Positions 34,641 to 45,598 of a stretch of 64,000 nt of DNA are shown here, piece after piece; the first letter of the stretch is position 1, and the number at the start of each line of letters is the position of its first letter. Under the pieces are notes generated by a model. The model saw only the letters and a list, made by a program, of their open reading frames with translations, was not told where the DNA came from and did not search any database. The DNA is from Staphylotrichum longicolle (Eukaryota > Ascomycota > Sordariomycetes > Sordariales > Chaetomiaceae): the NCBI GenBank assembly GCA_019096155.1, contig JAHCVI010000005.1, positions 1,002,468 to 1,066,467 on the forward strand. Direction: 5' to 3'. Position numbers and translations under genes: made by a program.

Positions 34641-34845
34641 ACGGCTGTCCAATTGCATCGCAACAGGCTGCAGGCGACATGAGCGCTGGTGCTCAGCCCC
34701 GACCCCGCCCGTGCGGCTGAGTGTGGCTCTCGCGACACGCCGATATCGACATCGACACCAGGCGCTTGGGCGTCATCCATCTGAAGAGCTGACAGCATAA
34801 TTGAGGTCCTTCACTCGCGGCCAACCACATTCACTTTCACCCGCC

Positions 34846-37800
34846 ATGAACTCGGCCAACTTTGACCGGGGCATCTCTCTGCCTGGATGGACGACGGTCT
34901 TCTGTCTCCTGATTGGCGCGGTCGCTGCTTGTCTCTGGCTCCGTTTCCCGTTTGTGCGCTCCAAGTCGCCGGCTCCGTCTGCCACGCCGTCGACGAGTAT
35001 GTTGAGACTCTGCTTAGCATTGCAAGGCTTCACGTAACTCACATCCTCCAGCAGACTTCCGGTCGTCCGATCAGGGAAATCTAGAGCATGGATCGAAAGC
35101 GTCTTCCATTGCCGCGACAGAGCCATGTGCTTCTCCCTCCCCGTCTGCCGCCGCCGCAAAGGCCGCCCGACCCGGCACAGATGCGAGAGTCTCCGACGAT
35201 CACCAGCCACCCGCAGCATCGCAAGCACTGCCTCCTGCGCTGCCCGCCGAACCCACACCTAAACCACCGCCGACCGAATCCACCGAGCAACCGACCCCTG
35301 TCTCCTATGGCGGCGTGCCCCTTGCGTATGGAGATTACACAATCGCCTGGATCTGTGCGCTTCCTCTCGAATTGGCGGCATCTCGCGCCATGCTGGATGA
35401 GCAACACGCACCACAACCAGGCATAGCCGGCGATGACAACACCTACGTGCTGGGACGCATTCACCGACACAACGTCGTCATGGCCTGCCTGCCCGGGCAA
35501 TACGGGACGAACAACGCTGCAATCGTCGCGACAAACTTGAAGCGAAGTTTTCCCAGCATCCGCGTCACCCTGATGGTCGGCATCGCCGGCGGATCCCCAA
35601 GCCAAGCCGACTTGTATCTGGGCGACGTAGTCGTCGGCACGAGGGTGATACAGTATGACATGGGCAAGGCACTCGGGGGCGGCACCTTCCAAGAAACGGC
35701 CATCCCGAAGATTCCTGCACCGCTGCTGAACTCGGCCGTGTCCACTCTGCGATCGAAGCATCTGGCGCACCAGTCCAACAATCGAATAGCAAACCTCTTA
35801 CGAAGCCGACTCCCGAACCTCTCGCGTCCGGATCACCCAGATCGGCTTTTCCAGAGCTCCTACGAACACCACCCTCTCCATGCACCAACATGTGATGGCT
35901 GCGACCCAAAGAAGCTGCAGCCACGAGCCGGTCGTGTCTCTGACGAACCAAAGATCCACTACGGAGTCATCGCTTCAGCCAACAGGGTCATGAGAAACGG
36001 AAAGGAACGAGATGAGATTGCTCGGCGGCATTCGGCGCTGTGTTTTGAGATGGAGGCAGCAGGCATGATGGACAACGTCCAGTGCTTGCCGATTCGCGGC
36101 ATTTGCGACTACTCAGATTCCCACAAGGACAAAGTGTGGCAGAAGTATGCCGCTGCGACGGCGGCCGCATACGCAAGGGAACTGCTAGAAGTGATTCCCA
36201 CTATTCGAACCACACATTGGGACTTCATCCTGTTGCAAAAGGATGCCCGCAGGGATGATGTCGAGGCAGCGTGCCGAAGAGATCTCCGCGTCGTTGATCC
36301 GCAACACGACATGGAGCGGATCGAGAAGAGCAAGGATGAGCTGCTCGATGAGGCGTACAAGTGGATCCTCCGCACCCCGGAGTACGCAGCGTTCACAAAC
36401 TGGGACGATAGCGGATCTGATGGTCCGCCACGTCGATTGCTCTGGATCAAAGGACATGCCGGCACGGGAAAAACGATGCTCATGATCGGTCTCATTCGCC
36501 AACTCTCGGATCAACCTGTTGCCCTATCACCAGCCCTTTCCTTCTTCTTCTGCCAAGGCACAAGTTCAGCACTGGACAACGCCACCGCCGTCCTCCGGTC
36601 TTTGATCTGGCTTCTCCTTCTTCAGCAGCCATACCTCATATCCCATCTGCTGCAGAAGTACAAAGAGTCAGGCGCCGAACTCTTCCGGGACCAAAATGCG
36701 TTCATCGCCCTGTCTGAGGCGTTCCGGAATATGTTGAAGGATCCCAAGTTGTTGCCTGTGTACCTCGCGGTCGACGCACTTGATGAGTGCGCGCAGGGGC
36801 GGTCGGACCTCATCCATCTCATTTCGACTTCTCTCACTCTCTCTCAGAAGGTTAAATGGCTGGTTTCTAGCCGTCCGGAGGTTGACCTTCTCGCTATGCT
36901 CGAGGACCGGGGCACCAACTCCCTGGACGCTTCCAACTCTCTTGTCGAGCTGGATACACAACGTCTGGCAGCACCTGTCAACGCATACATCGACCACAAA
37001 CTCGCCATCCTCAAGTACGGGGAAGGATACGACGACCGCGTTTTGGCTGAGGTCTCTCATGAAGTCCGCCAACGAGCAGAGAACACCTTCCTCTGGGTAG
37101 CTCTCGCGTTCAAAGAACTCAGTTCAGTGGAGGGCTGGGACGCTGTCGAGACCGTCCAGAACATCCCTCCAGGCTTGACAGATTTATACAGTCACATGAT
37201 GGACAGAATTGATGGAGGGGGCCAGCGAAACCGGCAACGCTGCAAGGATGTGCTCGCGGCTACATTCCTTGCGTATCGCCCTCTGTCACTTTCCGAGCTT
37301 GCTGTTGTTGCAGGTTTGCCATCGAAGATTAATCCCCGGACCATTGTGGATCGATGCGGCTCATTTCTCACAATCAAGGACGAAATAGTCTACCTCATCC
37401 ATCAGTCTGCGAAGGACTATCTGGACGACAACTACACGACTCGACTTCAGCTAGCTGGGCCGGCTCAAGGGCATGCCGAGATCGGCAGACGCTTAATTGA
37501 TGCGATGTCCTCAATTCTGAGGCAAAACCTCTACAACCTCGATCTCGGCTTCAAACTAGAGGATATGACACCTCCTGATCCGGATCCGCTGGCTCCAATA
37601 CGATACTCCTGCGTCTTCTGGGCCGACCATGTCTGTTCCCTGAACACCGATAACTCTAAGTTCCTGGGAGAACTGACGGATGACGGGAAAGTGTTTGGAT
37701 TCCTAAAGGAATACTTCCTCCGCTGGCTTGAGAGTTTGTCGCTTATTGGGGAAATCTCTAGTGGGCTGCTCTCGATAAGAAAGATTCTGCATGCCGCTCA

Positions 37801-40018
37801 GGTATGTTGTTAAATGCCGTATTGTCGTCAGGTTACTAAATCCTATTAGTCACAACCAAATACCAACACTCGCCTTCTTGAGCTGTTGAAAGACGCAGAG
37901 AAGTTTGGATTCAGTCACGGATCGATAATAGAGCGGGCCCCCTTGCAGACATATGGCTCCGCGCTCGTATTCAGCCCAACTTCGAGCAAGATCAGAAAGC
38001 GGTATTGGAAGGAAAGACTACCTTTTATCGAAATGACTGCTGGCATTAGAGAGCATTGGAGCGCGCACTGGCAGACGCTCAAGGGGCATGACGGCTCGGT
38101 CACCGCAGTCGCATTCTCGCCAGACGGCAAGACGCTCGCGTCGGCTTCCAGCAACGGGACCATCCGGCTCTAGGATACGGCGACCGGCGCGCCCCAGCAG
38201 ACGCTCGAGGGGTATAGCGGCTAGGTCAACGCAGCTACATTCTCGCCGGACGGCAAGACGCTCGCGTCGGCTTCATAGGATCAGACCGTCCGGCTCTAGG
38301 ATGCGGCAACGGGCGCGCCCCAGAAGACGCTCGAGGGGCATAGCAACTGGGTCACCGCAGTCGCATTCTCGCCGGACGGCAAGACGCTCGCGTCGGCTTC
38401 CTACGATCAGACCGTCCGGCTCTAGGATACAGCAACCGGCACGCCCCAGCAGACGCTCGAGGGGCATAGCGACTCGGTCACCGCAGTCGCGTTCTCGCCG
38501 GACGGTAAGACGCTCGCGTCGGCTTCCAGCGACGGGACCGTCCGGCTCTAGGATGCGGCGACCGGCGCGCCCCAGCAGACGCTCGAGGGGCATAGCCGCT
38601 CGGTCAACGCAGTCGCATTCTCGCCGGACGGCAAGACGCTCGCGTCGGCTTCCTACGATCAGACCGTCCGGCTCTGGGATACGGCAACGGGCGCGCCCCG
38701 GAAGACGCTCGAGGGGCATAGCAACTGGGTCACCGCAGTCGCATTCTCGCCGGACGGCAAGACGCTCGCGTCGGCTTCCTACGACCAGACCGTCCGGCTC
38801 TGGGATACGGCAACCGGCGCGCCCCAGCAGACGCTCGAGGGGCATAGCGGCTAGGTCAACGCAGTCGCGTTCTCGCCAGACGGCAAGACGCTCGCGTCGG
38901 CTTCCGGCGACCAGACCGTCCGGCTCTGGGATGCGGCGACCGGCGCGCCCCGGAAGACGCTCGAGGGGCATAGCAACTGGGTCACCGCAGTCGCGTTCTC
39001 GCCGGACGGCAAGACGCTCGCGTCGGCTTCCCGCGACGGGACCGTCCGGCTCTGGGATACGGCGACCGGCGCGCCCCGGAAGACGCTCGAGGGGCATAGC
39101 GGCTAGGTCACCGCAGTCGCGTTCTCGCCGGATAGCAAGACGCTCGCGTCGGCTTCCCGCTATAGGACCGTCCGGCTCTAGGATACGGTGACCGGCGCGC
39201 ACTGGCAGACGCTCGAGGGGCATATCGGCTTGGTCAGCGCGCTCACGTTCTTGCCAGATAGCAAGACGCTTGCGTCGGCTTCTGACGACGGGACCGTCCG
39301 GCTCTGGGATGCAGCGACCGGCGCGTCCCGGAAGACGCTCGAGGGGCATGGCGACTCGGTTAGCGCAGTCGCGTTCTCGCCGGACGGTAAGACGCTCGCG
39401 TCGGCTTCCGGTAACAGGACCGTCCGGCTCTAGGATGCAGCGACCGGCACGCCCCGGAAGACGCTCGAGGGGCATGGCGGCTAGGTCAACGCAGTCGCGT
39501 TCTCGCAGGACGGCAAAACACTCGCGTCGGCTTCCTACGACGGGACTGTCCGGCTCTGGGATACGGCGACCAGCGCACCCCGGAAGACGTTCGAGGGGCA
39601 TAGCCGCTCGGTCACCGCAGTCGCGTTCTCGCCGGACGGCAAGACGCTCGCGTCGGCTTCCCGCGACGAGACCGTCCGGCTCTAGGACGCGGCGACCGGC
39701 GCATACCGGCAGACGCTCGAGGGGCATAGCGGCTCGGTCAGCGCAGTGGCGTTCTCCAGCAATAGTCAATGGCTCGAGACAAACCGAGGGCTGGTGAGTA
39801 TAACCGTCAACTCCGACGCTTCAAACAGCTCTGGAGACCAGAAACCCGCCAGCGGTTTTCTCTTTGTCAGCGACGATTGGGTCACGAGAAATGGGAAGAA
39901 CGTTCTTTGGCTTCCCGCCGACTATCAGGCAACGTGTGTGGCGGTTCATGGTCATACGCTCATCTTAGGACACGCCTCTGGCCAAGTAACGTTCTTTAGG
40001 TTTGCTTTTACAGAGTGA
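34846..40018 (+). CDS. NLR: membrane anchor - PNP/UDP phosphorylase-like - NACHT - 13 WD40 repeats with 12 in-frame TAG
   Basis: Exon 1 (ATG 34846) encodes MNSANFDRGISLPGWTTVF plus a transmembrane segment (CLLIGAVAACLWLRF). Intron 34997-35051 (GTATGT) leads to exon 2, 35052-37801. It has a nucleoside-phosphorylase-like domain (YTIAWICALPLELAASRAML, VTLMVGIAGGSPS, LCFEMEAAGMMDN), then NACHT with Walker A GHAGTGKTM and Walker B VYLAVDALDEC. Intron 37802-37849 leads to the WD40 exon, which ends with WLPADYQATCVAVHGHTLI and a TGA at 40016. The WD40 part is one frame with exact 126-bp units but carries TAG at 38171, 38222, 38276, 38297, 38423, 38549, 38852, 39104, 39179, 39431, 39482 and 39683. 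Without read-through or editing the product ends after the first repeat. PNP-NACHT-WD40 is a known fungal NLR layout linked to allorecognition. Confidence 0.8.
38054..39770 (+). repeat. WD40-encoding tandem array, 13 units of 126 bp
   Basis: The LW-position codon (TGG or TAG) recurs at 38171 and then every 126 bases to 39683 with no indel. Units share ACGCTCGAGGGGCAT, TTCTCGCCGGACGGCAAGAC and CTCGCGTCGGCTTC. Units are highly similar, which points to homogenisation or recent expansion. Variation is concentrated at a few codons (after ASxD, after HS), as expected for hypervariable WD40 surface residues in fungal NLRs. Confidence 0.95.
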
Positions 40019-40534
40019 TGGATTTCTACAATGATTGTAATGTCTTATATTTTCTAATATCTCTGCTTAAGTGAAGGGCCTGGGAACCATATCTGCTGTA
40101 TATTACTCACTTTTCGCCACTAACGCAGTTCTCAATGACATCACTTGCCATTTATCTGAGTCCTCGACCTCGAGAAGCAACGGAATATCCATCTTCCAGG
40201 TATAACGCAGTTGTAGCACTTAATATATCCAGCTGGAGACAAAGGTGCAGATTTGGTGGTGGGGCGACGAAGTAGGATAACCCAAGACATGATCCTCTGA
40301 GATAATCGAGTAAGAAGGTTCACGCCTCACAAAAGGAGCAATGCCAGACCAGCGCGTGAATGAAGTTATTACACGGCCGAGGCAAAATCTCAGACAATAT
40401 CTATAGTAATCCGCCCATGAAGACGCTCATACTCGTCAAGCGCCTCCGTCTCCGCCACGTTTTTGTAAGGCTCCCATGTCTCCTCTCCACCTTTCTACTT
40501 CACAAGCAGTTCCAGGACGCCGTCCTCCAGCCCC

Positions 40535-41551
40535 CTAATGCCACAGATCTCCTCCATCCCACTCTTCCTCCCCGCCGTCGTCGCCAACCACCGGGGAGAG
40601 CGCCCGAGAGTGATTGGACCACTGTCCAGACCCGCGAGAGAGGTCGGCGGTTTTAAGCTTGGTGTGATACCTTACCTCAATGGCCCCGGCACTACGCCCT
40701 GGGAAATGCTTGGCGATTGCGATCCAAGAGAGACCCTGCTCCTTCAGCTGACGAATCTTTGCGTCATCCGCTGGCGTGTATCTCGCCCTCCTCAAAGTTG
40801 AAGTCGGCTTGTCCTTGTCCTTCGGAGACCATTTGCTTTTCCATCTCGCCGGGTAGTGCCTCTTCGCAGAGGAAACGGCGGCCCGATTCTCCGTTCCACG
40901 GTGACCCGTTCCATGTTCTGCGCATGGGCCCCAAGTGAACTGCAGCATGAAAGTGGGCGGCGAACCGTTCATTGTAACGCGCTTGAGAACCGCGTTTCCA
41001 AGGGGCCATTCCTCGAACGTTGCGGCGGGGGTTCTGTCCGTCTCGGTGTCCCTTTCCGAAACGGGCTCTTGCGATGATGACGAATGGGTAGCGCTGCGCT
41101 GGTGCCTCGGGTGCCGGGATGGTCTCCGAGCTTCTTTCGAAGAGTCGCCACGGCCCGGACGTGTCTGCTGCTGTGGGGCTGTCTTTTCGGCCGTATGTGT
41201 TGCAGTGCTTGCCCTACGGCGCTTGCGTCGTGGTGGTCGGAGAGCCTCATCCTCGCTGTGCTCGGTGTCGCTGCACACACTCGGACAGTAGTCGTCCCCA
41301 TCATCGGTACTGGAATGTCGATGACGGCCGAGGTGGCGCTGACGCTTGGCGCCGGCTTGGCTGGCGGGGGGCTGTACCTCCTGTGCTCGTGGCGGCGCGA
41401 CAGAGCCGCCTTCACGCTGGGGTCCCTGGTCTTCTGAAACATCTGAAAGACACTGGCTCCGGCGAGGCTTTAGGCCCTTGGTTGTTTGCCTTTGAGACTG
41501 GCTTGCGCGATGGCGGCGGGTCTGCGGCACGGGTGTTCGGCGGGACAGTGG
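40535..41551 (-). CDS. Myb/SANT-like DNA-binding protein, 5' exon not identified
   Basis: The frame is open from 41551 to a TAG at 40535. The N-terminal ~150 residues are Arg/Ser/Gln-rich and disordered, with basic patches (PPRRKRRRAS). A middle block reads FEEWPLGNAVLKRVTMNGSP and FMLQFTWGPC. The C-terminal region has a Myb/SANT helix-turn-helix: RYTPADDAKIRQLKEQGLSW, IAIAKHFPGRSAGAIEVRY. A conserved Trp and the GRS-turn are present. There is no ATG at the beginning of the frame; it opens after a TGA at 41552, so an upstream exon is expected. A nuclear DNA-binding role is inferred. Confidence 0.6.
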   Translation of the reverse strand, partial: PLSRRTPVPQTRRHRASQSQRQTTKGLKPRRSQCLSDVSEDQGPQREGGSVAPPRAQEVQPPASQAGAKRQRHLGRHRHSSTDDGDDYCPSVCSDTEHSEDEALRPPRRKRRRASTATHTAEKTAPQQQTRPGRGDSSKEARRPSRHPRHQRSATHSSSSQEPVSERDTETDRTPAATFEEWPLGNAVLKRVTMNGSPPTFMLQFTWGPCAEHGTGHRGTENRAAVSSAKRHYPARWKSKWSPKDKDKPTSTLRRARYTPADDAKIRQLKEQGLSWIAIAKHFPGRSAGAIEVRYHTKLKTADLSRGSGQWSNHSRALSPVVGDDGGEEEWDGGDLWH

Positions 41552-42428
41552 TCAAGACCCTCAGATACAAGTCGTCGCCGAGGAGGTGTCTCGGAACCTT
41601 GCCTCCCATGACATGTCAATGGTCTACGATATCCGCTTGGAAGAGGAATCCGACCCGGGAATGGCGGTCCAGAGCCACCCTGACCTGAAGCGGCGGAGTG
41701 TCAGTGGGGAGGTGGATGCGGAGACACAAGGACAACGGAACCGTGGGTTAGTCAGCTGTTGGTATATGCGGCGCTTAACCCCACAATGTGCCACCTATTG
41801 ACGAATGGCGTGTTAGTACGTTCGCTTCCGCCTAAGGCATTAACGAAGTCTGTTGGAACAGACTTCGTTGATGCCTGATTGATGCCTGATTAACGCCTTA
41901 TCGGGGCTGTTGCTTCATAAGAAGGTTCGGCTGCTCAACATCAAGCTTCTCGCGTCGTAGGCCTCCTGAGATTGCGCGGGGTGTGGGTAGCGGACGGAGA
42001 TGACTTGATTGACAGGTACGACAAGTTCGATGACCTATTGGAGAATCTCTGTTGGTAGTGCTTCAAGACCATGAGTGCTCCCTATGAGGCTCGTTGGTGT
42101 TGGTGCCGCCGGATGATCAGCATAGTCCGCTCCTGCTGCCATCTTGGTCGAACGGTCGGTTATCGCAGCTGAGGCGTTCGCCGGCGTCGCCGCCTTCGTG
42201 AGTCATCTGATCACCGGGGGAGGAATAGGAGGTGCCTTGTAATACCCAACGCCCAAGGGGATTAATTATACGGACTTTCTCTGTGCGTATATGTGTGTGG
42301 ATGTGAGAGATTCCCGTGCTCACCCGTGTTGCCCGCCCGTTGGGTGAGACTCTAGCAGCCTTACCGAGTTATGATAAGCGTCGGCAGCTAGGAGGCTGAT
42401 AACCAGGACCGTCCTAGAACCAATGTGC
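41552..42428. other. Intergenic; contains a strong hairpin
   Basis: No gene is seen. The stretch contains the 40-bp palindrome at 41836-41875 and a tandem GATGCCTGATT repeat beside it. Confidence 0.5.
41836..41875. repeat. Near-perfect inverted repeat, 19-bp arms, 2-bp loop
   Basis: GGCATTAACGAAGTCTGTT is followed by GG and then its reverse complement with one G:T-type mismatch. A further inverted pair, TAAGGCATTAA at 41833 and GATTAACGCCTTA near 41892-41904, encloses it. It could form a hairpin in RNA or be the core of a small palindromic element. Confidence 0.8.
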
Positions 42429-43345
42429 CTATCCACCATCCTCCTCTTCCCTTGTTTCAGCACCGTGTTCTAGAAGCATCCGGACGATCTCCTTGTGCCG
42501 CCCAGAGCAAGCGGCCTGGAGAGCGTTGCCATACAGGTCGCCCTGTGCATTGACGGCTGCACCCATCTCTACCAGCATCTGGGCGATCTCCTTGTGGCCT
42601 CCAGAGCAAGCGGCCTGGAGAGCGCTGCCATACTCGCCACCCTGTGCGATGACGTCTGCACCCTTCTCTACCAGCATCTGGGCGACCTCCTCGTGGCCGC
42701 CAGAGGAAGCGGCCTGGAGAGCGTTGCCATACTCGCCACCCTGTGCGTTGACGTCTGCACCCTTCTCTACCAGCATCTGGGCGACCTCCTTGTAGCCTCT
42801 AAAGGAAGCGGCCTGGAGATCGTTGCGAAACCGGCCACCCCCTGCGTCGACGTCTGCACCCGTCTCTACCAGCACCTGGGCGACCTCCTTGTAGCCTCCA
42901 GTAGTTCTTCCGTCTGCTCTTGAAGGGTGTGCGTATGGATATTGTAACTCTCGTTGTTGCTTTTGACCGTCCCCGGCCGTGCTTGCAAGGAGGGCAGCCT
43001 TGTGATGTCGGAGATTCAAGCTCGCCCGCCCGGCAACAGCCTTGGCCCTGGCATGTATTTCGGCGATTCTGGGATCATCTTCTTCGAAGATATTGCGCGC
43101 AAGGCCCAGAACGCCCTGTAACGATGCCGTGGCCTTCTCGGTGTCCTGCTCCCTGTGGTACGTGGTGGCCAACCCATAGAGCAAGTACAAGGCGACCTTA
43201 CCGCTCGGCCAAGCGTCCTTTTGTTGAAGCTGCAGATATTTAACAGCTTGCTCAAAGTCCGTTTTAGCACGCTTGAGACGACTGACGAACAGGTTGGCAA
43301 ACGCAAAACTGCTCCTCAGATCAATTTGAAAGCAGGCTCGAGGGG
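42429..43345 (-). pseudogene. C-terminal part of an NLR: TPR-like helices plus ankyrin repeats
   Basis: The minus strand encodes RAKTDFEQAVKYLQLQQKDA, ALYLLYGLATTYHREQDTEK and ATASLQGVLGLARNIFEEDD, tetratricopeptide-like helices. About five ankyrin repeats follow (GHEEVAQMLVEKGADVNAQG, EYGNALQAASSGG) with a 99-bp period, ending in EEEDGG. A linker rich in Gln/Arg lies between. The 5' end overlaps the beginning of a GH79 coding region on the opposite strand at 43345-43388, so both genes are probably broken at this point. No NACHT is seen. Confidence 0.65.
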
Positions 43346-44876
43346 TGGAAGCCGCCGTGTCGTTTGCCGTCCCCAGCAAGGTTGGCACCGGAGGATATAC
43401 CTATGCGCCCCTTGACCCAGCTCCAGTCGGCATCTCATTCGAGTTCTTTGCGTTTCCGTCGTATTTCACCAACGTGACGGCAACGAACCAATGCCTGTCA
43501 AACTGGAAGGACCTCGCGGGCACATGGCCGCCCATCCGCATTGGTGGGACGACGCAGGACCGGGCTCAGTACGACGCGTCAACTTCGGCATACGTTGTGT
43601 ACTCGGTTGCGAAGCCAGCCGACGCCCCGATGACTCTGACCTTTGGGCCGAAATTTATGACACTGGCGGGAACGTATCCGGGCACCGTTGTGGTTGGTTT
43701 GAACAGGGGGAAGAACAAAATTGACAATACAATTGCGGCGGCAAAGGTGGCCGTGGCCGAGGTGAAGAGCCTCCTTGCAATTGAGTTGGGCAATGAGCCG
43801 GAGTGTAAGGTTGAAAGCACTCAAAGGCACGCTCAGATGCTCACCCGAGACCAGACTACACCAAGGACGGCCAACCCATCGCCTCCGGCACGTGGAACGC
43901 AGCCCAAGATGCGGCCTCCCAGGTCAATTGGAACATCCGCGTGGGTAGCGCTGTCGGCAAGACCAACATCATCCAAGCAGGTAACTGGAACCAGCCACCG
44001 CCTGAATGGGGAGCCGCCCAGCTCATCGCCAAGGAGAACGCAACGTCTAAACAGTATGTCCGGCACTACGCCCACCACAATTACCCCGGCGGCAGCATCG
44101 AGAAGCTGCAAACCCACTCCCAGACGGCCGGCAACGTCCGCAGCATGTTTGAAGCCGACGTCGCTGCGGTGAAACGCCAGACCGGCAAGGAATACGTGCT
44201 TGGCGAGACAAATTCCGGTACGTCACCCTGCTCTCTCTCTCTTACCTCCCCTTTAATTCCGTCATGAATATTTAATGTACTGACAAAATCCCACAGTCTC
44301 CGGCGGCGGCGCAGCCAACGTCTCCCCGACCTTCGGCGCGGCCCTCTGGACAATGGACTACATCCTGCGGGCGACGGCGACCAACATCTCGCGCGTCTAC
44401 TTCCACCACGGCACCGTCGGCAACTGCCAGTACTGCTTCTGGGGCCGGTACAGCATGGGCGCGCCCTACTACGGCGCGACGGCGGCCGTCGCCTTCCTCG
44501 CGGGCGCGCGGCACGTCGCGGCGCTCGACGCCGGCACGACAAAGTACGCCGCGTACGCGAGCTTCGACGCCGAGGGCCGGCCGCTGCGGGTGCTGCTGTT
44601 CAACTCCGAGTACTACGCTGGGAGCGGCAGCGCCCGGACGGTGCAGCGGTTCACGCTGACGGGGTTGGCGGGCGCCGCGGTCAGGGCCAAGAGGCTGACG
44701 GCGGCGAGCTCGTTGGCGCGGGCGGACAAGGGGATGAGATCTCTTTTGGCGGGCAGCGGTGGACGGATGGGACGTGCGTGGTGGCTGGGGCCGAGACGTT
44801 TGAGACGGCCAAGGTCGAGAATGGCCAGGTCGTGTTTGACGTCAAGGCCGCTGAGGCGTTGGTGGTGTATCTGTAG
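43345..44876 (+). pseudogene. Glycoside hydrolase family 79 (beta-glucuronidase-like), 5'-truncated and frameshifted
   Basis: The protein opens with VGISFEFFAFPSYFTNVTAT and has WPPIRIGGTTQDRAQYD. The acid/base motif ELGNEPE lies near 43790; joining 43804 to 43837 across a 32-nt GT-AG gap restores the frame (YTKDGQPIASGTWN). The nucleophile motif VLGETNS lies at 44195-44217, at a normal intron (44218-44296). Exon 3 reads RVYFHHGTVGNCQYCFWGRY and then a C-terminal beta domain. A frameshift near 44735 is needed to reach the normal ending (EISFGGQRWTDGTCVV to VVYL). No signal peptide is found: the frame begins at the breakpoint with the ankyrin fragment. Family members act on extracellular glucuronides; this copy is probably dead, though both catalytic Glu are present. 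Confidence 0.65.
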
Positions 44877-44879
44877 TGG

Positions 44880-45598
44880 TGTTGCGGTACACTGTACCCT
44901 TTCGGTCGTGTAAGTTGACATTAAGTAAAGAGGCGGCATCTTGTGAATTGGATCTGTTGGAAAGACCGGGATAAGACGATCAGTCGAAGGTGCAGGCAGG
45001 GGAGGTCTAGGAGCCGATTGAAAAGGGAGGGAGAAAGTACCTTTGCGGCGATACAAAGACCAGCTGGTGGAGGAGAGCAGCGGCGAGAATCAAGTGAGCA
45101 GGCGCGTGACGGACGCGTGATGTCAGGCAAAGCTTCCAGGGTGTTTAACACTCGTTCGACAATGACTGGAGCTGGCATTACATTACTCGTAGTGGTTGAG
45201 AAGCAGATGGGCATGGTAAGATACTTGAGTACTGACATTATGAATGCCTGACGGGCAATAATCACAGATCCAGCAACTGTTCCAGCATCTCGCTTGGCGT
45301 CCGCCTCGGTGCGCCAATTTCTCTGACCTCCTTGCTTGTTGTTGCAGCCACACATGAGCCTTCCCACATGGTCATCAGTCCATATTTGATAGAGGCCATG
45401 ACAGTCTTGGATTGTCCTAAGGGAGCTAGAACTCCCAAGACTTGAGAGAACTATAGCAATGGCGAGAGTGTGCTGTGGCGTTGGATCTATTGATGCAAGA
45501 TGGCCATTTTTGGTTTGGCGCCTTTTGCTCAGCCCCTCGAAGAACCCAGCGATCATGACCCATCTCGTTATCTTGGTCCTGCAGCGCTTCCTCCCACC
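44880..45598. other. Intergenic between GH79 and HET genes
   Basis: A 260-codon minus-strand frame (44921-45703) crosses this interval and the HET start, with no domain and erratic composition; I do not call it. It is the probable promoter region of the HET gene. Confidence 0.45.

Noticed and set aside
38273..39769. A 498-codon minus-strand frame and a 367-codon Arg-rich plus frame (38088-39191) across the WD40 array
   Set aside because: The repeat period is 126 bp, a multiple of three, so any stop-free frame of one unit stays open through all. Composition is nonsense (repeated RERLPGRAGR-type text) and the WD40 frame explains the DNA.
38054..39770. Could the regular array be a CRISPR or satellite?
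   Set aside because: Units are contiguous 126-bp coding repeats with WD40 signatures, without unique spacers.
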